From assembly GCA_947449835.1 (NCBI GenBank), contig CANFSZ010000004.1, positions 33,885-97,884 on the forward strand: 64,000 nt of DNA, written 5' to 3'. Made by a program: the position numbers and the translations under genes. Each line of letters opens with the position of its first letter. Position 1 is the stretch's first letter. The notes below the pieces were generated by a model that worked only from the letters and a program-made list of their open reading frames with translations, was not told the origin of the DNA and made no database searches. This document shows positions 38,250 through 47,919 of this stretch, piece after piece. Origin of the DNA: Opitutia bacterium (GTDB lineage: Bacteria; Verrucomicrobiota; Verrucomicrobiia; Opitutales; Opitutaceae).

Positions 38250-38864
38250 GTGCCCCTCGTCTTTTTTTACACTCTGGTGGTGTTGCTGGGAATTCTGAGT
38301 ATGGGTTTCCAGCTGCTCGCCTCGCGCCTGCTCAACCCGTTTTTTGGCTCATCGTTGATCGTGTGGGCTTGGTTGATTTCGACGTTCCTAGCGGCTTTCA
38401 GTCTCGGTTCGATTATCGGCGGCTGGATTAGTAATGCGCCCCCGCGCCAACGCCAGCGCGCCCAATGGATCGTGGGCGCGATCGCGGTGGGTTCGCTCGG
38501 ATTCACGGCATTTTTTGGGCGCGCGATGCTCGGTCAGATTGAGATCGCATTTGCCGAAATCACGACGGGTCTGCTCGTTGCTTGTCTGGCTTTGTTCTTT
38601 TTGCCGGTCACGACGCTGTCTTCGTTTGGGCCGCAATGCGTTCAATACTTGGCCTCGCGCGGTACGCCCCCGGGACAAGCCTCGGGCCTGATCTATGGCG
38701 TGAGCACGTTGGGCAACATCGCTGGCGTCATGCTGACGGCCTTCGTGCTGATTCCGCATTTGCCCGTTTCGACTTTGCTTTATTTGTGGCTCGGTGTGGC
38801 GCTGGTTAATCTGACCGCTTTGATTTTGCTATTGCGTTCATCCCCGACGAATTCTGCTCCATGA
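38250..38864 (+). CDS. Membrane half of a fused MFS/spermidine-synthase-like system
   Basis: Multi-TM ORF; QLLASRLLNPFFGSSLIVWAWLIS typical of the membrane region of spermidine synthase-like fusions; GTG start at 38250 chosen because the ORF-track start (38175) lies in the terminator T tract. Confidence 0.7.
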   Translation: MPLVFFYTLVVLLGILSMGFQLLASRLLNPFFGSSLIVWAWLISTFLAAFSLGSIIGGWISNAPPRQRQRAQWIVGAIAVGSLGFTAFFGRAMLGQIEIAFAEITTGLLVACLALFFLPVTTLSSFGPQCVQYLASRGTPPGQASGLIYGVSTLGNIAGVMLTAFVLIPHLPVSTLLYLWLGVALVNLTALILLLRSSPTNSAP

Positions 38865-39787
38865 AACTGCGCCGATATCTGATTTGCTGCTTTGTTTTAT
38901 TTTTAAGCAGCGGGTTCAGCTCCCACGCCGCCGAAGCGCCCGATTACGTCGAAAATCACGACACGCTTTATAACAACCTAACAGTCGAAAAGCGTGGCAC
39001 GGTAGTTGAGCTTCGGGCGCGTTCCCGAGCTGGCGAATACCTCGAGTCCGCCGTCGATTTGGCGGATCCGTTACGTCTGGTCGTGCCGTATACGCGTTCG
39101 TTGTTCGCTGCGGCTTTCTTTGAGCCCAAGCCGACGAATGTGCTCATGATTGGACTCGGGGGCGCGGGCTTTCACCGAGTGTTTATGCATGCGTTTCCCT
39201 CGGCGCGGCTGCAATCGGTTGAGCTCGATCCCAAAGTCTGGGAGCTTTGCCAAGATAAGCTCGCCTTCAATCCGACGGCGCAAACGCCCGTCGCGGTGAT
39301 GGACGGGCGTCTTTTTGTGAAACGTAATCGCGAGCGTTGGGACTGGCTCATCTTGGACGCCTTTCGCGGAGGTTTCGTGCCGCCGCACTTGAAGACCCAG
39401 GAATTTTATCGCGAGTGCGCTGCCCGTCTTGGCGAACGCGGGGTCTTCGTCACCAATCTCCATCAAGATACGGAGCTTTTTGCCGCAGACCTGCGGACGA
39501 TTCAGAGTGTGTTCCCACACGTGTTTCTTTTTCAAACCCACGGTCGCGGTAACGTGATCGTCTGCGCTCTGAAATCTGCCGCGAGCGATCTTACGCGGAC
39601 GCCTGATATCGCGGCGTTAGAAAAATTAAACTCGAAGCTCGCTTCGAAACTGGACCTCGATGCCTTAGCCGCCGAGCTCTTGCCGTTTCCAGCCGAACTT
39701 GCGTCCAAAGCCCGCATCCTGACGGATGATTTTTCGCCCGTTGAGTTTCTTGATGCGCTCAAGACCAACAACACTAAGGCCCGCTAA
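38861..39787 (+). CDS. Spermidine-synthase-like methyltransferase-fold protein
   Basis: VLMIGLGGAGFHRVFMHAFPSARLQSVELDPKVWELC, WDWLILDAFRGGFVPPHLKTQEFYRECAARL; 4-nt overlap with the membrane partner. Confidence 0.82.
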   Translation: MKLRRYLICCFVLFLSSGFSSHAAEAPDYVENHDTLYNNLTVEKRGTVVELRARSRAGEYLESAVDLADPLRLVVPYTRSLFAAAFFEPKPTNVLMIGLGGAGFHRVFMHAFPSARLQSVELDPKVWELCQDKLAFNPTAQTPVAVMDGRLFVKRNRERWDWLILDAFRGGFVPPHLKTQEFYRECAARLGERGVFVTNLHQDTELFAADLRTIQSVFPHVFLFQTHGRGNVIVCALKSAASDLTRTPDIAALEKLNSKLASKLDLDALAAELLPFPAELASKARILTDDFSPVEFLDALKTNNTKAR

Positions 39788-39805
39788 ACTTACTTTATTT
39801 TCACC

Positions 39806-41338
39806 ATGTCACTTACCATCGGCATCGATTCTGGCACCCAAAGCGTCAAAGCCATCGTCCTCGATCTCGTGACGCGCAAGGTCATCGCTGAAGCGCGCGC
39901 CCCGCATAAATTAATCGAAGGCTTGCCCCTCGGCCACATGGAGCAACACCCGCAAGATTGGACTTCGGCCCTCGATTTCGTGCTCTCTGACGTCGCAGCA
40001 CAAATCGGCTCCGCGCAAGCCCAACGTGTATGCGCCATCGGCGTTTCAGGTCAGCAACACGGTTTTGTGGCCTTGGACGAAAATGGTGACGTGATCCGTC
40101 CCGCCAAATTGTGGTGTGACACGAGCACGACTGCCGAATGCGCGATCCTCACCAAAAAACTCGGCGGTCCTAAAGCCGCGATCCGTCTCACCGGCAACCT
40201 GATCCTCCCTGGATTCACCGCGCCGAAAATTTTGTGGCTCAAGCGGCACGAGCCGGAGAATTACAAATTCCTGCGACACGTGCTGCTCCCGCACGATTAC
40301 CTGAATTATTTTCTCACGGGTAATTTTTCCATGGAGTACGGTGACGCGTCGGGCTCGGCGTTGATGGACGTGCGTACCCGCACGTGGTCCAAAGCGGTCA
40401 TCAAAGCGATTGATCCGAAACTCGCCGGTTATCTCCCCAAAATTTCCGCCTCGCACGAAGCCGCTGGCACGTTGCGCCCCGAGTTGGCGGCGAAGTACGG
40501 ATTTCCCGAAAACACCGTCATCTCGGCCGGTGGTGGCGACAATATGATGGGCGCGATCGGCACCGGCAACGTAGTCCCCGGAGTGATCACCGCCAGCTTT
40601 GGCACCAGCGGCACCATCTACGCTCACGCGAACAAACCGGTGATTGATCCGCAGGGTGAAATCGCGGCGTTTTGTTCCTCGACCGGCGGTTGGTTGCCGC
40701 TGCTCTGCACGATGAACGTCACGACGGTGACCGAGCAGGTGCGGGCGCTATTTGGGCAGGATCATGATGCGCTCAACGCGGCCATCGCCGCCGCACCGGC
40801 GGGGGCGGGTGGCTTGCTCTTGTTGCCGTATTTGGCGGGCGAACGTACGCCCAACGTCCCGATGGGTTCTGGCGTGTTGCTCGGCCTAAACGCGCAAACC
40901 TTTAATTCTGGCCACATCGCTCGTGCGGCCATGGAAGGCGTCACGCTCGGGATGAATTACGGACTCCGTCGTCTCGCTGCGCTTGGAGTGAAAGCGAAAG
41001 AAATCCGCGTGACAGGCGGCGGGGCCAAGTCGCCGGTGTGGCGTCAGATCATGGCGGATATTTTTGGCGTGCCCGTTGTCGCAATGGTTGAAGATGAGGG
41101 CGCGGCTCTGGGCGGTGCGCTCCAAGCGGCGTGGTGCGCCGCACTACGTGATGGAAATAAAAAAGCCCGACTCACCGACTTCACTACCGGCACGGTGGCA
41201 CTCGATGAATCCACGCGTTGCCAACCAAATCCGGCCAACGTCGCACGTTATCGCGCGATGCAGGCGGTACAGGACAAACTGAGTCTCGCGCTCCGCCAAG
41301 CCTTCGAGCTGCAACGTGCGCTGGTGGCGGCGACGTGA
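39806..41338 (+). CDS. xylB: Xylulokinase
   Basis: FGGY kinase: IGIDSGTQSVKAIVLD, GVSGQQHGFVALD, GGDNMMGAIGTGN, VTGGGAKSPVWRQIMADIFGVPV. Confidence 0.92.
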   Translation: MSLTIGIDSGTQSVKAIVLDLVTRKVIAEARAPHKLIEGLPLGHMEQHPQDWTSALDFVLSDVAAQIGSAQAQRVCAIGVSGQQHGFVALDENGDVIRPAKLWCDTSTTAECAILTKKLGGPKAAIRLTGNLILPGFTAPKILWLKRHEPENYKFLRHVLLPHDYLNYFLTGNFSMEYGDASGSALMDVRTRTWSKAVIKAIDPKLAGYLPKISASHEAAGTLRPELAAKYGFPENTVISAGGGDNMMGAIGTGNVVPGVITASFGTSGTIYAHANKPVIDPQGEIAAFCSSTGGWLPLLCTMNVTTVTEQVRALFGQDHDALNAAIAAAPAGAGGLLLLPYLAGERTPNVPMGSGVLLGLNAQTFNSGHIARAAMEGVTLGMNYGLRRLAALGVKAKEIRVTGGGAKSPVWRQIMADIFGVPVVAMVEDEGAALGGALQAAWCAALRDGNKKARLTDFTTGTVALDESTRCQPNPANVARYRAMQAVQDKLSLALRQAFELQRALVAAT

Positions 41339-41360
41339 TGCGCGCGAGGGTGCGCGCGAA

Positions 41361-43493
41361 TTATTTAGCGACAGCTACGTCGTTGAGTCCCAGTGAACCG
41401 AGCGCGAAAGCGAAGCGATAGGCCGTCTCGCGCAACGCATCGTAACGCCCACTCGCACCGCCGTGACCCGCGGCGAGATTTGTGTGCAGGAGCAACGCGT
41501 TTTTTCCCGTGTTCAGTTCGCGGATTTTGGCGACGAGTTTGGCGCCCTCCCAATATGGCACTTGTGAGTCGTTGAGCGAGACGTTCATCAGAATATTGGG
41601 ATGAGCGACGGCGCGCACGTTGTCGTAGGGCGAATAGGCGCGCATCCACGCGTATTCGGCTGCGATCGTAGGATTGCCCCATTCGATGTACTCGCTGGTC
41701 GTCAGCGGCAACGAAGCGTCGAGCATGGTGTTGAGCACATCGACGAATGGCACGTCATAGATCGCGGCATGAAACAGGTCGGGCCGCAGATTCACGACAA
41801 CGCCCATGAGCAAACCACCGGCGCTGCCGCCGTTGATGACGAGTTGGTTTGCGCGCGTGAACTTTTCCGCGATGAGGTGCTCGGCGCAGGCGATGAAATC
41901 GGTAAAAGTAGTCATCTTGTGCGCCATGCGTCCGGCTTCGCGCCAAGGTTCGCCGAATTCACCGCCGCCGCGGATGTGCGCGATGGCGAAGATGACGCCG
42001 CGATCCAACAAACTCAGGCGCGAGGTGTTAAAAGAAACCGGCATGCTGATGCCGTAGCTGCCGTAGGCGTAGAGATAGAGCGGTTGCGCGCCGGGTAGAC
42101 GCAGGTCTTTGCGGTAAACGATGCTCATCGGCACCCGCGTGCCGTCCGCGGCTCGTGCCCAGATGCGTTCACTCGCGTAGCGTGAGGCATCGTAGCCGCT
42201 GGGGATTTCTTGTTGTTTTAGGACGGTATGCGCTTTCGTAGTGAGATGATAGCTGATGATTGAGCGCGGCGTGACGAGCGATTGATAAGTGAAACGAATT
42301 TCTTCGGTCGCAGGCTCAGGGTTACTCTCGAGAGAAATCTCGTAGACGGGCTCCGGCGTGCTAATGCGATGGCTCGCGTGGCTGCGATCGTCGATGACGC
42401 GGAGGTGCGGTAATCCATCTTCGCGCTCGCTCAGAACCGTGTGCGTCGCGAACAGGTCAAAGTCATCGAGCTTCACGGCGGCTTGGTGCGGCACGTAATC
42501 GACCCAATGCGTGGGGTCTGGCGTCGCGACAGGAGCGGTGACGATGCGGAAGTTTTGCGCGTGATCGTTGGTGCGAAAATAGAAAAGTCCGTCGCGATAA
42601 TCGGCCCGAGTTTCGATGTCGTTGCGACGAGCGGCGATGATACGCCAGTCGAGGTTGGGCGTAGCAGCGGATAAGGCGCGGATCTCCGTCGTGGTCTTGC
42701 TTTCGCTGGTGGCGAAGAGCCAAGCGCCTTCACGCGAGCGGCTGAGGCCGAGGTCAAAGAGTTCATCTTTTTCTTCGTAGAGCCACGTGACGGTTCCCGA
42801 TTTCAGCTCAAGTCGACCGAGTCGGTAAGAGCGTTTGGAAACGGCGTCTTCTTGCGTAAAAAAGAGGGCTTGATAATTGGCGGCCCACTCCAGCGAGGTG
42901 ATGCGTTCCACGCCGAGTGCGCGCGTCTCGCCGGTGTTTAGGTTTTTAACATGGAGCGAGTATTGGCGGTAGCCGGTGGGATCGATGGTGTAAGCCAGAA
43001 ACTGGGAGTCATCGCTAATTTTATACGCACCGACGGCCATGTAAGGCTGGCCCACGGCGAGAAGGTTGACGTCGAGCGTGATTTGCTCGGGTGCATCGAG
43101 GTTGCCCGCGCGGCGCGCATAGAGCGGGTATTGTTTCCCCTGTTCAGTGCGGGTGTAATACCAGTAACCACGGCGCAAAACAGGCGGGGCGGAGTCGGTC
43201 TCCTTGATCCGTCCCAGCATCTCCGCATAGAGTTTTTCCTGCAGGGGTTTAGTCGGTGCCATCACGGTATCGGTGTAAATATTTTCGGCTTCGAGGTGCT
43301 TGCGCACGGCGGGATTTTCTTTTTCGCGAAGCCAAAAGTAATCATCGATACGCCGATCCTCGTGCACCGTGACGTCTTTGGGTTTTTTCTCAGCGATGGG
43401 CGGTTGGGCCGAATTGAGTGCGAATTGGGCCAGTGCGGTAAGGGCGGTCATGCTAAGAAGTGGAAGGAATAGGAAACTGCGGTGAAGTCTCAT
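41361..43493 (-). CDS. Oligopeptidase B / prolyl oligopeptidase family (S9A), exported
   Basis: NGGSAGGLLMGVVVNLRPDLFHAAIYDVPFVDVLNTM; GHGGASGRY; N-terminal YFWLREKENP. Confidence 0.93.
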   Translation of the reverse strand: MRLHRSFLFLPLLSMTALTALAQFALNSAQPPIAEKKPKDVTVHEDRRIDDYFWLREKENPAVRKHLEAENIYTDTVMAPTKPLQEKLYAEMLGRIKETDSAPPVLRRGYWYYTRTEQGKQYPLYARRAGNLDAPEQITLDVNLLAVGQPYMAVGAYKISDDSQFLAYTIDPTGYRQYSLHVKNLNTGETRALGVERITSLEWAANYQALFFTQEDAVSKRSYRLGRLELKSGTVTWLYEEKDELFDLGLSRSREGAWLFATSESKTTTEIRALSAATPNLDWRIIAARRNDIETRADYRDGLFYFRTNDHAQNFRIVTAPVATPDPTHWVDYVPHQAAVKLDDFDLFATHTVLSEREDGLPHLRVIDDRSHASHRISTPEPVYEISLESNPEPATEEIRFTYQSLVTPRSIISYHLTTKAHTVLKQQEIPSGYDASRYASERIWARAADGTRVPMSIVYRKDLRLPGAQPLYLYAYGSYGISMPVSFNTSRLSLLDRGVIFAIAHIRGGGEFGEPWREAGRMAHKMTTFTDFIACAEHLIAEKFTRANQLVINGGSAGGLLMGVVVNLRPDLFHAAIYDVPFVDVLNTMLDASLPLTTSEYIEWGNPTIAAEYAWMRAYSPYDNVRAVAHPNILMNVSLNDSQVPYWEGAKLVAKIRELNTGKNALLLHTNLAAGHGGASGRYDALRETAYRFAFALGSLGLNDVAVAK

Positions 43494-43668
43494 GGGCCGA
43501 TCGTGTGGCGCGGATTACTGAGGGGCAAGGCGTAGTCGGTCGGATTACGGACTGTCTGAGAATAGGGCCGTGGGATGCTTCGTGTGCCGCTTGCACTTGG
43601 GACTGATCTCGTGCGCTGTCTTAATCTACCCTGTTTTGCTTCCCCTTTTTTATACTCATCGATTTTTT

Positions 43669-46407
43669 ATGAATACGTCGCGACGGCTTTTTCTGGTTGC
43701 TTGGATTTTTTTCATCGCGGAATTGGGCGCGGCCGAACTGTCGGTCCAGTGGCTTGAGCGCACGCCACCTGCGGTTAATGTCGGCGTGAGTTTTGGGGTG
43801 CCATTTAAACAAGGAGAATGGCAACGCACCGATGGATTGTCGGCTCAGGCGAGTCAGGGACAAGGTGTGCCGGCTCAAACCTGGCCCCTGGCGTTTTGGC
43901 CGGATGGCTCAATAAAATGGCTCGGGGTGGCCGTGAGTGGCGGGCCTTCGCTCGGCGGGCCGTTGCGTTTCACGAAAGGCGTGGGAGCTATTCCGGCGGT
44001 GGTGTTGACCGCGATCCAAGACACGAACGGTGTGACCGTGGATACCGGCGTGATCCAGTGTCGTCTGGCGGCCCACGGCGCGGTGTTCATGGAGTCTTTA
44101 AAAATCGCGGGCCGTGAAGTCGCCCGTGGCGGACGCTTGGTTGCGCTCACGGAAGACCGCGCCGATTATGCGAGCTCGGGCACGGTACGAGAGGAACATT
44201 TTGAGAGTGAAATAAATAAGGTGACACTCGAACAAGTCGGCCCCGTGCGCGCGGTGGTTAAAATTGAAGGTCTACACCGTGCTTTGCGGGGTGGTCGCGG
44301 TTGGTTGCCGTTTACCGTGCGGCTATATTTTTCAGCAGGCGTCGAAGCGGTGCGCATGGTGCACACGTTTATTTTTGATGGGGATCAGGAAAAAGATTTT
44401 ATCCGAGGCCTTGGTGTTCGTTTCACGGTGCCGCTGCGTGAGGAAGCGCAGAATCGGCACGTGCGTTTTTCCGGTGAAGGCACGGGCCTTTGGTCGGAGC
44501 CGGTGCAACCCGCGGTGGGTCGACAGGGTAGATTCGCGGCTAAGGCTGATGGCTCCGATATTTATCCAGATCAACTCGCGGGCAAACGTGTGCCGAACCG
44601 TGATCAATTAAATTCACGCGGTACAAATCTCCTCGAGCAATGGGCGGTTTGGGATTCCTTCCGACTCGTGCAACCTAATGCGGATGGTTTCACTGTCGAG
44701 AAGCGCACGAATCCGTCGAGCGCATGGATTCCTGCGGGCGCGGGGAAACGCGCTTCGGGATTGGTTTTCGTCGGTGATGTGAGCGGGGGATTGGCCGTGA
44801 GTTTAAAGAACTTTTGGCAATCTTATCCCGCCGCGCTCGAAGTGCAGCACGCTTCGACGTCGGCAGCGGAATTGACCGTATGGCTCTGGACGCCGGCTGC
44901 GCCCAGCATGGATTTACGGCACTACGATATTAAAGCGCATGGACTCGAGGCGGTTTATGAGGACGTGCAGCCCGGGTTCAGCACGGCGACCGGAGTCGCG
45001 CGCACGAGCGAACTCACGCTTTTTCCCAGTGCCGCCGTTCCGACCAAGTCCGAGACCGTCGCTCAGGCGGAAGTAGGGCGCGCGCCTCCGGTCTTGGTGT
45101 GCCCACCGGAAGTGTTGCATCAAGCGCAAGCCTTCGGATTGTGGAGTTTGCCTGATCGTTCGACTCCGTTTAAGAAGTCCATCGAAGACGGCCTCGATGA
45201 GACGTTGGCTTTTTATCAGAAGGCCGTGGAACAACATCGTTGGTATGGCTTCTGGGATTTCGGCGATTTTATGCACAGTTATGATGCAGATCGTCATATG
45301 TGGCGTTACGACCTGGGCGGGATGGCTTGGGACAACTCCGAATTGGGGACGGATATGTGGCTATGGTATTCGTTTTTGCGCTCGGGGCGTGCCGATATTT
45401 TCCGACTCGCCGAGGCCATGACGCGACATACGGGCGAAGTGGATTGCTATCACCTCGGACGCTTCGCCGGACTCGGCTCTCGCCACAATGTTCGTCACTG
45501 GGGTTGCGGCGCGAAAGAAGCGCGAATCAGCCAAGCGGCGTACCGGCGTTTTTATTATTACCTGACGACGGATGAACGCGTGGGTGATCTCATGCGCGAA
45601 ATGACTATCGCCGACTACGCGGCGACGGAGTTTGACCCCATGCGGTTGGCGCAACCGGCGACGGAAGCGGAGAAGAAAATCGCGCCGGGTCGCGTAAGAC
45701 TTGGGCCTGATTGGCTGGCCTTTGTGGGTAATTGGATGACGGAGTGGGAACGCACGGGCGACACGAAGTGGCGCGACAAAATCCTCGCCGGCGTCGATAG
45801 TCTCAGAGCCATGCCGCTGGGGATGAAGAACGGCAAAAATCTAGTTTTTGGTTATGATCCCAAAACCAGCCAGCTCTTCCCGCTCTCCGACGTGGCGGGA
45901 GATTACAATCTGGCCACCATTATGGGCGGCGGCGAAGTAGCGATCGAACTCGGCGCGATGCTCAATGATCCGCGTTGGGACAAACTTTGGCTCCAATTTT
46001 GTCGCCTCACCACAGCCTCCGCCGACGTTATCCGCCAAGACATGATCACCAACAAAGAAGGCGATGAGGATGCGCGCTACGCACGTCCGGACCGCCTAGC
46101 GGCTTACGTTTATTACAAAACCAAAAATCCCGCCTTCGCTAAGCGGGCGCTCGGTGGCGGCGGTTTCGGCGGCGGCTTTCGCGCGAGTGGAGCGCCGACG
46201 CGACGCATCGATGGGCCCGAAGTGCTCAATCCCCTCGATGAATCTCCGCGCGTCAGCACCAACAGCGCAGCTCAGGCGGGGTTGCTGGCGATCGAGATTT
46301 TGGAGCTTTGCGCCGACCAATTACCCATCGAGGCGCCAGCTCCGCGTCGGGATGAGACCGAATCGGCTGCAGGAGCGCGTCCGCGGCGGGCCCCGCGAAC
46401 GCCTTAA
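43669..46407 (+). CDS. Exo-rhamnogalacturonan lyase-like protein (PL26-like)
   Basis: Signal peptide; VSFGVPFKQGEW..VPAQTWPLAFWPDGSIKWLGVAV RIFT-barrel-like N-terminus; HRWYGFWDFGDFMHSYDADRHMWRYDLGGMAWDNSELGTDMWLWYSFLRSG. Confidence 0.75.
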   Translation: MNTSRRLFLVAWIFFIAELGAAELSVQWLERTPPAVNVGVSFGVPFKQGEWQRTDGLSAQASQGQGVPAQTWPLAFWPDGSIKWLGVAVSGGPSLGGPLRFTKGVGAIPAVVLTAIQDTNGVTVDTGVIQCRLAAHGAVFMESLKIAGREVARGGRLVALTEDRADYASSGTVREEHFESEINKVTLEQVGPVRAVVKIEGLHRALRGGRGWLPFTVRLYFSAGVEAVRMVHTFIFDGDQEKDFIRGLGVRFTVPLREEAQNRHVRFSGEGTGLWSEPVQPAVGRQGRFAAKADGSDIYPDQLAGKRVPNRDQLNSRGTNLLEQWAVWDSFRLVQPNADGFTVEKRTNPSSAWIPAGAGKRASGLVFVGDVSGGLAVSLKNFWQSYPAALEVQHASTSAAELTVWLWTPAAPSMDLRHYDIKAHGLEAVYEDVQPGFSTATGVARTSELTLFPSAAVPTKSETVAQAEVGRAPPVLVCPPEVLHQAQAFGLWSLPDRSTPFKKSIEDGLDETLAFYQKAVEQHRWYGFWDFGDFMHSYDADRHMWRYDLGGMAWDNSELGTDMWLWYSFLRSGRADIFRLAEAMTRHTGEVDCYHLGRFAGLGSRHNVRHWGCGAKEARISQAAYRRFYYYLTTDERVGDLMREMTIADYAATEFDPMRLAQPATEAEKKIAPGRVRLGPDWLAFVGNWMTEWERTGDTKWRDKILAGVDSLRAMPLGMKNGKNLVFGYDPKTSQLFPLSDVAGDYNLATIMGGGEVAIELGAMLNDPRWDKLWLQFCRLTTASADVIRQDMITNKEGDEDARYARPDRLAAYVYYKTKNPAFAKRALGGGGFGGGFRASGAPTRRIDGPEVLNPLDESPRVSTNSAAQAGLLAIEILELCADQLPIEAPAPRRDETESAAGARPRRAPRTP

Positions 46408-46922
46408 GCGATTACGCGACGACCGAGGATAATCAGATCGCGTTCCACGCCGTCGAGCACCGCGACGCAGGGTAAATGTGCCCACTGGCTGAAACCATGG
46501 CGCTTGAACAAACGCAGGCTCGGTTCGTTATGGCCAAAAATATAACCGGTGAGCGAATGAATCCCCATGGCGGGGGCGCGAGCGATCAGTTCCTCAAGGA
46601 GCCAGCCGCCAATACCAAGACCGCGATGCGATTCAGCGAGATAGAGTGCGACCATGACCGTACCATCGTACGCCGCGCGCAGATAAAAAGAATCAAAGCT
46701 GGCCCAGCCACACACCGCGTCGTTGGCGTTGGAATCGACGAGAACCCATAGCGGCCGGGTCGGCGTCTGGTGCGTGGCGAACCAGGCGCGCCGGCTCTCG
46801 ACCGTCACTGGTTCAAGATCGGCGGTCACCCTGCGGCCCGGGATGATGCTGTTGTAAATTTCGACGATGGCGGGGAGATCGTGTTCGGTCGCCAAACGGA
46901 GATGAAGCGATGAGTGATTCAT
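46404..46922 (-). CDS. GNAT N-acetyltransferase (phosphinothricin acetyltransferase-like)
   Basis: ATEHDLPAIVEIYNSIIPGRRVTADLEPVT; ESHRGLGIGGWLLEELI. Confidence 0.9.
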   Translation of the reverse strand: MNHSSLHLRLATEHDLPAIVEIYNSIIPGRRVTADLEPVTVESRRAWFATHQTPTRPLWVLVDSNANDAVCGWASFDSFYLRAAYDGTVMVALYLAESHRGLGIGGWLLEELIARAPAMGIHSLTGYIFGHNEPSLRLFKRHGFSQWAHLPCVAVLDGVERDLIILGRRVIA

Positions 46923-47167
46923 TTTTTAATGAATCGCAGCAGCCAGGCGAGCAATAGGGCCCCAGCGGTCGCAAATAGGAATTGGGCGAGTAGGCCGTTG
47001 GCGGAAATCCCGATTGCGTTGAACAAGAAGCCACCAAGAAAGGCGCCGATCACGCCCACGATGATATTACCCAAGGCGCCGAATCCTCGGCCTTTTATGA
47101 TGATCCCACTCAGCCAACCGGCGAGGGCACCGATCAATAAAAACGTAATGAAACCGCCGAGCGACAT
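46919..47167 (-). CDS. GlsB/YeaQ/YmgE family small membrane protein
   Basis: 82-aa Gly-rich multi-TM protein GALAGWLSGIIIKGRGFGALGNIIVGVIGAFLGGFLF. Confidence 0.9.
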   Translation of the reverse strand: MSLGGFITFLLIGALAGWLSGIIIKGRGFGALGNIIVGVIGAFLGGFLFNAIGISANGLLAQFLFATAGALLLAWLLRFIKK

Positions 47168-47189
47168 GCGTGAGGCGGTGCGTGATGGC

Positions 47190-47879
47190 TTACTTGGTCA
47201 GAGCGGCGGCCTTCGGGAATTGAAGGCGCACGATCACTTCGTTGAGACGTTGACGGAGGATTTCATCTTCCTCGGTCGTCGTCTTTTTGTACGTCGTGCG
47301 CTCGAGGACGCGTTCTGTGAGCTCGATACTGATGACGAAGATGTGGCCGTTTTTAACGAAGAGTTGATTGCCGCGTTTCGCCACGGGCACGGGGCCGCCG
47401 GCGATCATAGGAATCTTATCCATGAACATGGAGCCGCCGGGCAGCAAAATGTAGGTCACGAGGGAACCGTCGACGGCGCCGGGGACAAATTTCGCGCTTT
47501 CGATGGTGGTTTCTGGAAATGTCTGTCGGAAGTCGCCGAGCACGTAATTGCTGAAAAAGTAAACCAGGTAATCTTTCAAGCCACGCGTGGACATTTCCCA
47601 GCGCTGGGTAGCATCTTGGGGGAATGCGGCGATGCTGATGTGCGTGTTAAAATCGTCCTGAAAGGTGACGACGTTTTCTGTGTCAGTAATGTTGCCGCCG
47701 AGTTCCGGCAGGACGGGAATGGAGACCTTGAAGGCGCCGGTCGGTGAAATGTACGTGCGGCCATCGACGCGGCCGAGCAGCGGTATGGGATCGGAGGCGG
47801 GTTCGCCTTGGGCGCGAAGGGTGACGCTACCGAGAACAGCGAGGAGAGCGGTGAGGAGGACGCGGGAGAAGCAAAACAT
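47190..47879 (-). CDS. Exported hypothetical protein
   Basis: Signal peptide MFCFSRVLLTALLAVLGSVTLRAQ; start set at 47879. Confidence 0.7.
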   Translation of the reverse strand: MFCFSRVLLTALLAVLGSVTLRAQGEPASDPIPLLGRVDGRTYISPTGAFKVSIPVLPELGGNITDTENVVTFQDDFNTHISIAAFPQDATQRWEMSTRGLKDYLVYFFSNYVLGDFRQTFPETTIESAKFVPGAVDGSLVTYILLPGGSMFMDKIPMIAGGPVPVAKRGNQLFVKNGHIFVISIELTERVLERTTYKKTTTEEDEILRQRLNEVIVRLQFPKAAALTK

Positions 47880-47919
47880 GGGATTAAGATTAAAGTGATG
47901 AGGATGAGCCGCGGACCTT

